Source: Platerodrilus igneus (lineage: Eukaryota; Arthropoda; Insecta; Coleoptera; Lycidae). Taken from it: a stretch of DNA of 64,000 nucleotides. The position numbers and the translations under genes are program-made. The stretch's first letter is position 1, and each line of letters starts with the position of its first letter. Positions 53,600 through 63,224 of this stretch are shown here, piece after piece. Under the pieces are notes generated by a model. It ran no database searches, had not been told where the DNA came from, and was given only the letters and a program-made list of their open reading frames with translations. The DNA is taken from NCBI GenBank assembly GCA_036346225.1, contig JARFIW010000942.1, positions 3,245,001 to 3,309,000 of the forward strand, given 5' to 3'.

Positions 53600-54700
53600 C
53601 AAAGGATCAAATATCCCAGCCAAAATCTATAGAATATCTCTTTTTGTACACATTTTGTCATTCAATTGAATATCATACAAGCAAATATCTAATTCTGAAC
53701 ACCACTTTAAGCCTAGAACCTTTGCAGTGTTTAAAGAGCACCCATCATTAAATGAAATGGGAGATTGTTCGACATACGAGTTTGATAAACTTTTCCACTT
53801 CCGATGATCATATCCATCAAGCTTACATAGATCCGTCAATTCTTGCACTAGTAACTAGTCTCCCTCTATAGTCTGATATCCAAAAATGATGTCATCAACA
53901 TACGAATTCGACGTTAAAATGACAGAAGCGCGAGAAAATCGAGCTCGTTCCAAGTGTGTTAATCCTTGAATAGTTCTAAGTGCCAAAAAGAGCGACGATT
54001 TTAAACCATATGTGACGGTATTTAGTTGGTAATCGACAATGGGTTGTGATGAGTCAAACCTCCATAATATCCTTGGATAATCACGATGGTTTGAACTATT
54101 GTCATTTGGCGAAACATTTGTTTCACATCTGCGATAATCGCGATATTATGCATTCTGAAGTTTAACAGAAGTTCACAGATATCCCATTGTTAAGACTGAC
54201 TTTGCAACAAGGTATCGTTCAACGACAATCCTTCTGCGGTTTTTGAACTGGCATCAAAAACTACTCTCAATTTTGTAGTTGTACTATCCGGTTTAAAAAC
54301 TACATGGTGTGGAATATAATAAATTTTACCATAGTCTAAAGAATGAGCTGGTACCGAACTCATGTGACCAGCTTCTAAATAATCTTTTATAAAATTATTG
54401 TAAGATGTAACAAGTCAATATTATTTTGCAAACGTCTTTCTAACATTTAGAACGACGTAAAGCAATTTGCCTAGAATTACGAAAAATTCGTTCTTTATCC
54501 TTTAAAGGCACTAAATCTATTTATCTCTAGAATAGGTGTCCACGACACATAATCTGCATATTCCTGTACTTGTGTGGGAACGCTCTCTAGCTCCCGAAAC
54601 TTCAAAAGTAATTCATCAATTGGTTCCACACAAGCACACAATGAAGTAGCGATTGCTTCTGGCTAAACCACCATTCCGGTTATAATTCAACCGAATTTTG
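53600..54700 (-). pseudogene. BEL/Pao reverse transcriptase, many breaks
   Basis: Recognisable blocks: KLRVVFDASSKTAEGLSLND (about 54275-54220), IAIIADVKQMFRQ (first catalytic Asp, about 54150), TVTYGLKSSLFLALRTIQ, and SYVDDIIFG (YVDD, about 53912-53886). 53627-53848 reads the thumb-side GYDHRKWKSLSNSY and LGLKWCSELDICLYD. Stops and frameshifts lie between the blocks, for example after LLQSQS. Confidence 0.85.
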
Positions 54701-54726
54701 TATTTATAGCAATTGATTCGTTTGAC

Positions 54727-55404
54727 TTACCAACACGACGCGTTAAGCAAAATTTGAGCAAACGTGTCAGCTCCTATGAAAATTTCAACACGTGAAGAAC
54801 GAGAAAAGGCATGGTCAGTCAGCTCAAGGCTGGCAGTATGTTCCCATTCATACTTAGGTAAGGATGTGGCCGGTAACGGGCCACATTTTTCAGGCAACAC
54901 AAATGCTTCTAATTTATACTCCATCGGAGTGTTAGGTAGATTCGCAGGGCTCACCAAACACGACAAACTACCACTTAATGTGGACAAGTTCAACCCTATA
55001 CCTTGGACTGACCTCTGCACTTTCTGCTTTTGCAAAAACAGTCTTTGTCTAAGTTTTTCTGTCGTAAAATTACATATACTACCAGAATCGAACAATGCTC
55101 TTGCAGTTTGAACATTTCCGAATCCATCCAGAATCGAGATTTGAGCTGTTGCTGATAAAACTGTTGTATTAGCAACCGAATTAGAAAATAAAGCACTAAC
55201 TTCAGGTTTTTTCTGCCCTAAAGTAGAACAAATTGCAACAGTTTCATTTTTATCAATGACGTTTTCTTTACGTTCCAGACTAGAACTACGAGATGCAATT
55301 TTGCTATCAATATGCAACAAAGTGTGATGAACGTTGTCACATCTTTGACATAGCATTTTTGATTTGCATTGTTTCAAATAATGCGTATCAAATAAACAAT
55401 TCAA
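54727..55404 (-). CDS. BEL/Pao zinc knuckle and retropepsin
   Basis: A 225-codon open frame. It begins with a zinc-knuckle-like CKSKMLCQRCDNVHHTLLH (residues ~13-31). The protease signature is ARALFDSGSICNFTTEKL (residues ~100-117), with D-S-G-S in the catalytic loop. Later come LEAFVLPEKCGPLP and EIFIGADTFAQIL, the hydrophobic-G-A/x-D motif of the second protease half. This is the best-preserved frame of the element. Its normal role is polyprotein processing. Confidence 0.85.
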   Translation of the reverse strand: MNCLFDTHYLKQCKSKMLCQRCDNVHHTLLHIDSKIASRSSSLERKENVIDKNETVAICSTLGQKKPEVSALFSNSVANTTVLSATAQISILDGFGNVQTARALFDSGSICNFTTEKLRQRLFLQKQKVQRSVQGIGLNLSTLSGSLSCLVSPANLPNTPMEYKLEAFVLPEKCGPLPATSLPKYEWEHTASLELTDHAFSRSSRVEIFIGADTFAQILLNASCW

Positions 55405-56290
55405 ACAAAGATTTTTCTTTTTCGCAACATGAAATCTCTTTGAGTCGATTTACTCAAGAAATCTTTGCAACGATGGATTGGGTGAGAATTTGTACAAAGC
55501 AAACGTTTTTTAGCTGTCACTGTGGATACAAAAGCACCACGAAAGAAAGGTTTGTTTCCCGTCAAATTCGTGGAAAACTTATTAACGAAGTTTTTAGTTT
55601 TTGATTTATTAGGAGTGTGAGTGAGAACCTTTGCTTCCTTCTGTTGACATTACCTCACTCAGCTCAAAAACCTTGCAAGTTTGTTCAATGAAAGATTTAA
55701 ATTCTTCAAATTTGGGTATTTTCGAAGAATTTTGGAGTTGAAATCGTTTTGCTGTATCACTGTCTAGATCTAAATCAAAAAGATCCACTTCCGAAAATGT
55801 TTTTAAAGCACTAATATTTCCAACAAAAATATTCAAAAGAGATCTCAAGTTTTTGGAGTTTGATTTTGGATGCGAAATTGGATTATGGCTGAGATTATGT
55901 GAGGGTTCAACAATTGGCTGTTGGGGTACAACTAAGGATTTAGTTTCAAAGGCTTTCTGAAACTTAATAAAAGTGGTTTATACCGATGTGACGGTAAAGT
56001 CTAGACTGAAACGGACTTTTTCCAATTCCTCCAAATTTGTTTCTTTTTCAAATGCCAAATTGTTAACTAAAGTATCGTAATCATTGGATATTTGTAAAAT
56101 CCTATCAAAAATTGCCTCCACTTCTTCGCGATTACCCGCAATCATCTACAATCTACATGCTTTAGACTTTAAGAAATTTACTCTATTTAATGATGAAACA
56201 CCCTGTGCGATAATTTGATCAAGTGTGTAAGCCAGTTTGAATTTTATGTGTAAGAAAGAGAGAACAACGAAAACAAATCATATTTATAAT
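55405..56290 (-). pseudogene. BEL/Pao Gag, central part deleted
   Basis: Minus-strand translation from about 56150 reads EVEAIFDRILQISNDYDTLV and ETNLEELEKVRFSLD, typical Gag N-terminal helices. After QQPIVEPSHNLSHNP it passes directly into NLRSLLNIFVGNISALKTFS (55848) and KIPKFEEFKSFIEQTCKV. The conserved central block that usually lies between (with L-P-x-F-x-G and F-x-D-L-F) is absent. Stop codons occur at about 55980. Confidence 0.75.
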
Positions 56291-56827
56291 GCTTTAGATA
56301 CAAAACACTTTTTATAGCTTCAGCAAGTAAAGAGGTATTTTACTATACAAACGACAAGATTGCCCTAAACCTACGGACGTGAAACGTAATAGATTTAATC
56401 TTACTGGCGAATAGAAGATCGCCACAGAAATAAATGACAACACACGGTTTGTTATGTAAACAAACATCAACAATCGACAGATGCAAAATCAAATTTGCTG
56501 TGAGTACCAGGATATCATATGTTCTATTGTAATCAACATAAAATTTTTAATAATTACACCGATACAATATAAAGCGAGAAGTTGTTGCAAATACCAACGA
56601 TTTATTGTTATCTCACGAAACACACAACTATAAGTAATTTTATTTGTGAGAATTTGAAATTACTCATTTTATGTTTACACCACATTATCGTTTTGCAAAA
56701 GAAAACAAAACATAGTACGTACATTCAAATAACAAAGTTTCTCATGCATAACGAAAAATTAGCCCCTAAATAAATACAAATGGATTAAAAGGGATAAAAA
56801 TTTAGCATCCGGCTCGAAGAACCATCA
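56291..56827. other. BEL/Pao 5' leader
   Basis: Region between the 5' LTR and gag. No confident primer binding site was recognised next to 56827 on the minus strand. Confidence 0.5.
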
Positions 56828-57153
56828 TGTAAGGGGTGAGGTATAATCTAGGATAAATACCTGTTTCACAAATCCCCTTATTCATTGGTTTGCGGTTGTA
56901 GTGGACTGTAACGCTAATTCTCAAGGTTTCAACAAGAAGCTCGAAGGGCCGGTTTCTTGATATGCACTGAACGAGAGTTTTTTGGTACATTGACCCGGTA
57001 CACAACACGAGCTTGTACACAAAACTAACGATAAAACCATACGATAATTTTGGCCATGTTGTCTACGACGGAGGAACTGTTCTCTCTGCCGCAGTGACGC
57101 GGTTTCGAAAGGTAATTAGGAGGGAGTGAGAGGCGATACAAGTGGTCCCAACA
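56828..57153 (-). repeat. 5' LTR of the BEL/Pao element
   Basis: On the plus strand it starts TGTAAGGGGTGAGG and ends GTGGTCCCAACA, followed by the ATTTC duplication. Matches the left LTR along its length with scattered substitutions and small indels, so the insertion is not recent. Confidence 0.9.
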
Positions 57154-57158
57154 ATTTC

Positions 57159-58709
57159 TTTTATAGGAGCCCCCTTTCGTACAGTTGTACTTAGCCAAAG
57201 CACATTTAAATTGTTACGGGGTCTCTGACACTTCTGAGTAAATTCAAATTTAGAATGTAATGCTCATTGTACCCGTAACATTTTTGGACAGGTATTTACT
57301 TAGAGTAGTACTTCCGTCGTATGCAAGTTGGTGGTATTTTCCCACAAATAAAATTTTCCGCAAGATACCCAACAAAGTTTTTCTGTGAAATATCTATCTA
57401 ACCTTCTTGGCCTACACTGTACGTAACAAAGTTTTAATAAGGCTTGAATAAATAAAGGCATTTTTTAGGCGCACCAAATTGTGACCAAATTTTTCGACGA
57501 ATTAGTCGCTTGAAAAAGTGTTAAAATGCTGAAAAACATTTGTGTGTAGATCAAAGTAAATTAATTCATTGACATTAAATTATTGGTATCATATATTTAC
57601 TTGTTCTGCAATGTGCTACCCCAAAGACAATGCAACGTACCAAAAACAAAAACTGAAACCAAACAAAGCCATGAAATGAAGTACTAGTATTGTGAAATCC
57701 CTTCATTCTATACTGCACCTGAACACTTAATCCCATAAGCGCTTGCACTACATTTCAAAATATTCTATAAATGAGCTTGTTATATCGAAACCGTCAATAC
57801 CTACAATAAACCTCTTTTCTGCTTGCTTCCTATTAGTACAAGCGATGCAGACTCTACCCAACAAATCCGCATTAAATGTGGTTATGCTTTACAATACATC
57901 CTTTGTTACCGGTTTCAAATATGTAGGTAGTTAATTCTGAAACTTCAGATTTATTTTAATATATTGGGATGCCTTTCGAGATTGAGTGATCTAATATTAA
58001 CATACTGAAGTTGCGACTCTGAAAGTTATCCAAACTTTTTACTATTTTGACTAAAAAAGTAGTAAATTTAAGTGTCATGGGCTTATATGGAGATATGTAT
58101 TGTGACAGCTTTCAAGACAGAGGCATTGTTTTCAAAACTTTATATCGGTTACGGCGTCAAATCTTTCTAAATTTTTATGATTTCCAAAACTACAAAAAAT
58201 AATAATTTATAGCAGTACCTGTAAATTTTGAAATTATCAAAGCAGAAATGCAATTATAAACATTGCCAATACGCAGAAAAACACTATTTAAAATAACACT
58301 GGACGTCCGTGCCATTAAGTCTACTTTTGACCAGAGTAATACATTAGAACGTAATAAAGCATTTGTATAGACACGGCAATTTATAGCCACTCGGTGGCGA
58401 GACATCTTTAGATGGACTTGATTGACACGTTACAAAAGATTAAATTAAAGAGCTTTATTAGTCTTACAATAGGTAACCTCTAGAATGTTATTCGCTTAAT
58501 TTCTGGTACATCCTCGAAATAATCTAGAACAATTGAATAATACATAAATTGTTGTAAGGGGTTTGTTGCGTCTACAGTATTTTTTATTTAACTTTTTATC
58601 TTTTTATCTTTTTTATTCAGCAGGGTTGCAACATTAATTTACAATTAATTTATGCCTTTCTAATTAAAATTAATTTATTTCGTGTATAAAACACCTTTCC
58701 AAGCAGTCG

Positions 58710-58712
<3 letters not shown>
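57159..58712. other. No recognised gene
   Basis: AT-rich DNA with short frames only (71 codons at 58190-58405 minus, no motif). Possibly part of the pre-insertion host sequence of the BEL element. Confidence 0.4.

Positions 58713-58751
<39 letters not shown>
58713..58751. repeat. (TA)n microsatellite
   Basis: About 20 TA units. The flanks share ATTCGTGTATAAAAC-type words on both sides (about 58679 and 58751). Confidence 0.9.
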
Positions 58752-58753
<2 letters not shown>

Positions 58754-58774
58754 GTGTATAAAACATACCATTAT

Positions 58775-59240
58775 CGATCTTAGCACTCATGTCAGTGCTC
58801 CTGTGGTATATATAAGAACAGAGAGGGGTTCAGCGGTAGAATGTGCATTAGTTGCTGCTAAAACGAAGGTTGCCCTCCTAAAATTTCTTACAATTCCTTG
58901 ACTAGAACTGAAGGGTGCTACCTTGGGAGTTAAACTTTCCAAGTCTGTAAAGGGGCGCATAAAAATCAATATATACAAATGCGTTTACTGCCCCGATTCT
59001 TAAACAGCTCTACATTGGAGTAGAAATGAGGATCTACGCAAGCTGGTTATGTTTGTGGCTAATCGAATCGCCGAAATTCATGAAAATTCCGCCTCTATAA
59101 ATTGGCGCTATGTACACACGGCATTAAATATGACCAATGAAGTCACTAAATGGTCACTTACCACTAAATTAGAGCTGGACTGCTGTTGGTACAAAGCGCT
59201 GAACTTTCTCTATCTAACTGTAAATTTCTGGCCTTGAAAA
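58775..59240 (+). pseudogene. Second BEL/Pao fragment (RNase H to integrase linker)
   Basis: The plus strand reads SAPVVYIRTERGSAVECALV then AAKTKVALLKFLTIP and, after a stop, LELKGATLGVKLSKSVKG. A further frame (59049-59237) reads FVANRIAEIHENSASINWRY and NMTNEVTKWSL, ending LNFLYLTVNFWP. These are the BEL/Pao RNase H Glu block and the linker before integrase. Its sequence differs from the element at 51-57 kb, so it is a separate lineage. No LTRs found. Confidence 0.8.
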
Positions 59241-59414
59241 AAGCAGTGGAAAGTCAGTTGAAAGGGACCAATAGATAGGCGGCTCCGTAGATTAGGCAGG
59301 TTCGCGTATGATTGCTGATCCCTATGTACCAGGCTCCGTGAAAAATGTTATAGGCGAGTATGTTTCACAAATATACGTCTTCGTTCAGATGAAAAGTAGA
59401 TATAGGTCTCCGTG

Positions 59415-59457
59415 CGTGTGTGTGCGCGCGCGCGTGTACATGCGTGTGTGTGTGTTG
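59415..59457. repeat. (GT)/(GC) dinucleotide tract
   Basis: GTGTGTGTGCGCGCGCGCGT followed by ACATGCGTGTGTGTGTG. Confidence 0.9.
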
Positions 59458-59576
59458 TCACGCACCTATCTTGCTTGGAATAGCAACGGTTCAGCAACAT
59501 TCAGACTGTCCAGGTAAAAAAATCTCTTTTTCTGGCCAATATAGTATTCTTCTGGTGGAGCATTAGAAAGTCAAAT
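59458..59576 (+). mobile_element. SINE fragment, copy 3
   Basis: Body of the tRNA-derived SINE without head. TATCTTGCTTGGAAT, CAGGTAAAAAAATCTC and TGGAGCATTAGAAAGTCAAA match 21230-21340 in the same orientation. The head is replaced by the GT tract. Confidence 0.75.
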
Positions 59577-59814
59577 ATACGTACGAATAGATTCAGCCAC
59601 CTGGATTGAACACGGAAGTAAGCGTCCGGCTATCCTTCCCCGTAAATACTATCTGACACGGTTATTACTAGTTCATTATTACATTATGTATCTTCATTGA
59701 ATCCATAACACGACCGTAAATTAGATTCGGAAAAGATACTTTGTTCCAAAACTTAAGGTTGGCCTGAATTCAATCACAAGAAATTGCAATAAATGCTTAC
59801 TCGTGTTTACACAA
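59577..59814. other. Short gap, no feature
   Basis: No domain or repeat recognised. Confidence 0.4.
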
Positions 59815-59925
59815 CCGTTCATTTTACATTTCCAATGCTCCACCCGAAGGTACTACATTGGCCAGGAGGCGAGTTTTTTGTTGCCTAGAAATTTAGAATT
59901 TTGCCGAACCCTTGCCGTTCGCAGA
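59815..59925 (-). mobile_element. SINE fragment, copy 4
   Basis: CCAATGCTCCACCCGAAGGT and GGCCAGGAGGCGAGTTTTTT match 4953-5040. Truncated before the tRNA head, about 240 bp from the oppositely oriented copy 3. Confidence 0.8.
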
Positions 59926-60543
59926 TTTGTTCGCAAGCCCGGAATTGTAATGACAATTAACCCCGCCTCCCTATATCTCCGCACATTAGCGCCAGCTGTA
60001 ATAAGCTCTTTAGGGAGACGAAAATCAGGCTTTATTGTTCATCATCAACTCGAAACCCGAGTAAACTCCAATTGCACAGTTGCTTGATGGCAACTGAATA
60101 CATTGCAAACTTCAGATCGTTGACTTGCTTAGTCGATAGTAAGCAATCGAAAACCCTAACTCCAAATCATTTTAGAGGCTTTCGTCCGGCAGAGATAAGC
60201 CAGTGGCAGCTATAACGGGCAGCGCTAAAATTTTGCAAAACAACTACGGTTACAGAGAACAAATTACAAATTACTGCTGGAAAAGATTTGTGTACGAATA
60301 TTTATCAAACCTGTTAGTGCGAAGTAATAGCGCGTCAAACCAATTCCAAGATGGAAAGCCTAATGACGAAAAAAATAACTGTATCTACACGTGATAATTA
60401 TTAGAGGCAACTACAGGTATTGGTTTTGCAATATTCTCAACTAATGTTAATTGTACGAAAGGGTTTACTTAAAAACTATTAATTCGGAAAATGGGGAATC
60501 CTTGGTAACCACAGACTGCTTAACCCTTTTCGCATACCCTACT
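59926..60543. other. No recognised gene
   Basis: Mixed-composition sequence with frames under 100 codons and no motif. Confidence 0.4.
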
Positions 60544-60815
60544 TTTGATTTATCCATTGCTCTACCCGAAGGTACTACATTGGCCAGGAAGCGAGCTTTT
60601 TTACCTGGAAATTTTGAATTTTGCCGAACCCTTGCTGTTCCAAGCAAGGTGTGTGACACTCACACACGGGACTTCCCTTTTACCTCTCATCCGAACGAAG
60701 GCGCATTTTTGTGAAAAATGCTCGTCTAACATTTTTCAAGCGGACCGTGTCGGTATTCGAACTCGGGATTTTGGGCGTAGTAGTCCACGCATACCAACTA
60801 CGCCACCTCTGCCTC
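60544..60815 (-). mobile_element. tRNA-derived SINE, copy 5 (with head)
   Basis: Full-length-looking copy. The minus-strand head near 60815 contains TGGCGTAGTTGGTATGCGTG (A box) and CCGAGTTCGAATACC (B box). The body shows GGCCAGGAAGCGAGCTTTTT, and the tail ends near CCATTGCTCTACCCGAAGG. The head is better conserved than in copy 1. Confidence 0.8.
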
Positions 60816-61640
60816 CCCTTCACATACCACTGAATCTATTCGAAATAGGGCATATAATTAGGAAACAACAGAAGGAGAATCGAGCTGTGTCTAGGATGTA
60901 ACTTTCTAGTTAGCGCTTAAAGTGAGCGGACGTGTTTTACAGAGCCCCCCTCCCCTTCAGCAGCACACAAGTAAGTTTTTACGTAGGGTTTATATATTTA
61001 AAGCTTTATTATTTTTTGTATTTAATTTTATTATTGTGTGGCATTAATTTTAATACAAAAGGCAGTGTAATAAAACCAAAAACAATTTTAATCGATTAAA
61101 TAACAAATAAATCATGTTTTTCTTTGAATTTTAAAGTAAAAGCCGGGTTTAAAAACAAATTAAATTAAATTTTGGGCTAATAATAAAAAAATACTAATAA
61201 ACTAGCACCTCAAAAAAATTAATTTAAAAGGCGTTTTTAATAAATTTACAGAAAAAACCGCGTAAATCGTGTAAAAATCGCGTAAAATCATCAAATAAAT
61301 TCGGTAAAATTTTGTAATGTGCATGTAATAAAAAAACAAATTTAAAAACCAAAATCTATGACCCTTTTGAATAAAACAAAAAGCTTAAAAGTTGCAAATT
61401 TGAAAGAATTTAAATATAAATATCCATATTTTAAGTACACGCGTATTTAAACTTTCTTAAAGTCGAATTTTTAGGGTAATTAGTAGTGTAGCACTTGAAG
61501 CTCGTAACAGGCACCGAGTATACACGGGGTAAGTGCGTTTCCGGTAACATTCTGATAGCGCCTGTTATATTTGTTTATTTCTATATCTAAATTGAAAGTG
61601 TGGTATTTTATAAATTTGATATTTTGAAGTAATTAGCTTA
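60816..61640. other. No recognised gene
   Basis: Very AT-rich sequence with short repeats of GTAAAAATCGCGTAAAATC type around 61260. It may include the 5' end of the non-LTR element that follows. Confidence 0.4.
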
Positions 61641-61644
61641 TTTA

Positions 61645-61890
61645 AATTTGATTTGGCGGTTTTAAAAATTTAAAATAAATAAATAGTGTTGTTTAGGGTT
61701 CATTCTTAATCGAATTATTTTTATTGAGCTAGCGATTTTATTTGGTCGTAGTTGTTATTTTCACGTTTAGTTTTATGGTATTTTTGTTAAATTAAAAATT
61801 TAATTTGGCGGTTTGAAGTTTAATTAAATAAATAAATACAGGGTTGTTTACGGTTTATCTTTAATCAAAGTATTTTTACTGGACCAACGT
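61645..61890 (+). repeat. ~150-bp duplicated segment, likely 5' UTR of the R1-like element
   Basis: ATTTGGCGGTTT, then AAATAAATAAATA, then GGGTT(C/T)ATTCTTAATCGAA-type and ATTTTTATTG words occur at about 61650-61735 and again at 61800-61885. Tandem 5' repeats often carry promoters in non-LTR elements; that role is inferred. Confidence 0.6.
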
Positions 61891-61973
61891 TTGTATTCTT
61901 TTAGCGTCGTAACGGTTAGGTCGTTTTTTTTGAGTTGCGTTTTCCGTTGGTTATTGTTTTGTTGTTAGCATTG

Positions 61974-62582
61974 TTAGTATTGTGGTCCATCGAAACGAGG
62001 AGCCGTTAGCGAGAAGAAGAGAGTAGATCGATCGGAGTCAGCTAGGTCAGAAGCTAAGGGCGCTATTGGGAGGAAAAGGATTAAGGTTGTACTGAAAGAT
62101 GTAACGCTAGGGACTCAGAAGGAGGTTGAGGGCTTAGAGAAGGAACCTGTATCTGTGGCGGTCGTATCGGAGGATTCGGGGCCTCCGGCGGTGGTTGCGG
62201 CGCCTGAATTGCCTTCTACTTCAAGGGGCCAGCGCAAGACGTCGACTAGCAGCAACGGTAGCGTTGCCGCAAGCGACCTCGATGAGCTGGAGTACTTTAA
62301 GTTAAGGGTGAGGAAGGCGCACGCGGCCATCTGCGGTATGGTACCGACGACCTCCGCTACTATCGACGTGGAAGACAGGAAGGCGATTCGGAACGCCGCG
62401 GATGATATCCACGAAACATCGATTATGGACCGTGAAGAACAACAAAGATTTAAAAGAAGCAAGAAGATTAAATTTAGGCAACTAAATCTTGGGAAAGGTA
62501 AAGGGGACAACAAATTACTTCGCAAAGTTATTATGCGAAAAAAATATCGAAATCGGGCTTATACAGGAACCACACTTGTATA
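61974..62582 (+). pseudogene. ORF1-like frame fused to endonuclease start
   Basis: Open from about 61974 to 62582 without an ATG until codon ~122 (MVPTT at 62338), so the authentic start is lost or lies upstream. Residues after ~60 are Ala/Pro/Ser rich (AVVAAPELPSTSRG), then a charged helical part (LDELEYFKLRVRKAHAAICG). The last ~40 codons already read the endonuclease start IKFRQLNLGKGKGDNKLL before drifting out of frame. No zinc knuckles are visible. In active elements the ORF1 protein binds the element RNA. Confidence 0.6.
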
Positions 62583-63025
62583 GCCACAAAATAACAGGTT
62601 TTTGGAGAAGGTTTACCGTCTACGACCGTGGAAATAAAAACCGGGTCAAATACGTTCTACGTAATAAGCGCGTACCTTCCGCTAGTCGATTCCCTGAGGG
62701 AAAATTCTCAAACCGAGGATTTAATAAATCAAATAGAAGGCGTCTTTTGAAAAATTGGTAGAAATAAAAAAACTAATAATCGGGGGGACTTTAATGCCAA
62801 GTTGCCTTTATGGCCTCGCCCTATCCAAGATGATAGGGGCTCACAGGTTGCCGATCTTTTGACGGAATGGGATCTTAGTGTGATAAAGACTACTGTTTCA
62901 CCTACGTTTATAGATATTACTGCAGCCTCACACAATATTTTAGAGTTGATTTGAAATTGGAAATTGAGGTCGGACGAGGTAACGCTCTCTGATCATAAAT
63001 TAATTACGTGGAATATTGAAACCTA
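62461..63025 (+). pseudogene. APE endonuclease of the R1-like element
   Basis: Block 1: KFRQLNLGKGKGDN (Asn-containing). Block 2, after a frameshift near 62520: CEKNIEIGLIQEPHLYSHK with the metal-binding Glu. Then ITGFWRRFTVYD. After a stop at about 62760: RGDFNAKLPLWPRPIQDDRG with Asp and Asn, and lastly VTLSDHKLITWNIE with the S-D-H catalytic triad end. About 100 residues normally found between blocks 2 and 3 are shortened, so part of the domain is deleted. Confidence 0.8.
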
Positions 63026-63224
63026 AGCAAGCGCAAAGTAGCAGCTAACTATATTTCCACGGTTTTGTAATAAAAAAGTTAATTGGAAGCGGTTTAAAGA
63101 AAAATTTGGCGAAAGCATCCCCGCGCTCAAAAACGAGCTATTAAACTGCCGAGAGGCCGTTCAAATAGAAATACTCGCGAAAAAATTAAACAACGCTGTA
63201 GTAGACGCGTCGTCGTAGTTCAAG

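Larger units (their letters stand above)
51041..57153 (-). mobile_element. BEL/Pao LTR retrotransposon, structurally complete but mutated
   Basis: LTRs at 51041-51382 and 56828-57153, and a 5-bp ATTTC duplication on both outer sides (51036-51040 and 57154-57158). On the minus strand the order is Gag, zinc knuckle, protease, reverse transcriptase, RNase H, integrase, the order of BEL/Pao. Length 6113 bp. Frameshifts and stops occur in every domain, the central part of gag is missing and the integrase core has a deletion, so it is inactive. Confidence 0.95.

Noticed and set aside
58190..58405. 71-codon minus-strand frame starting MSRHRVAINC
   Set aside because: No domain, no splice or repeat support, and the length is expected by chance.
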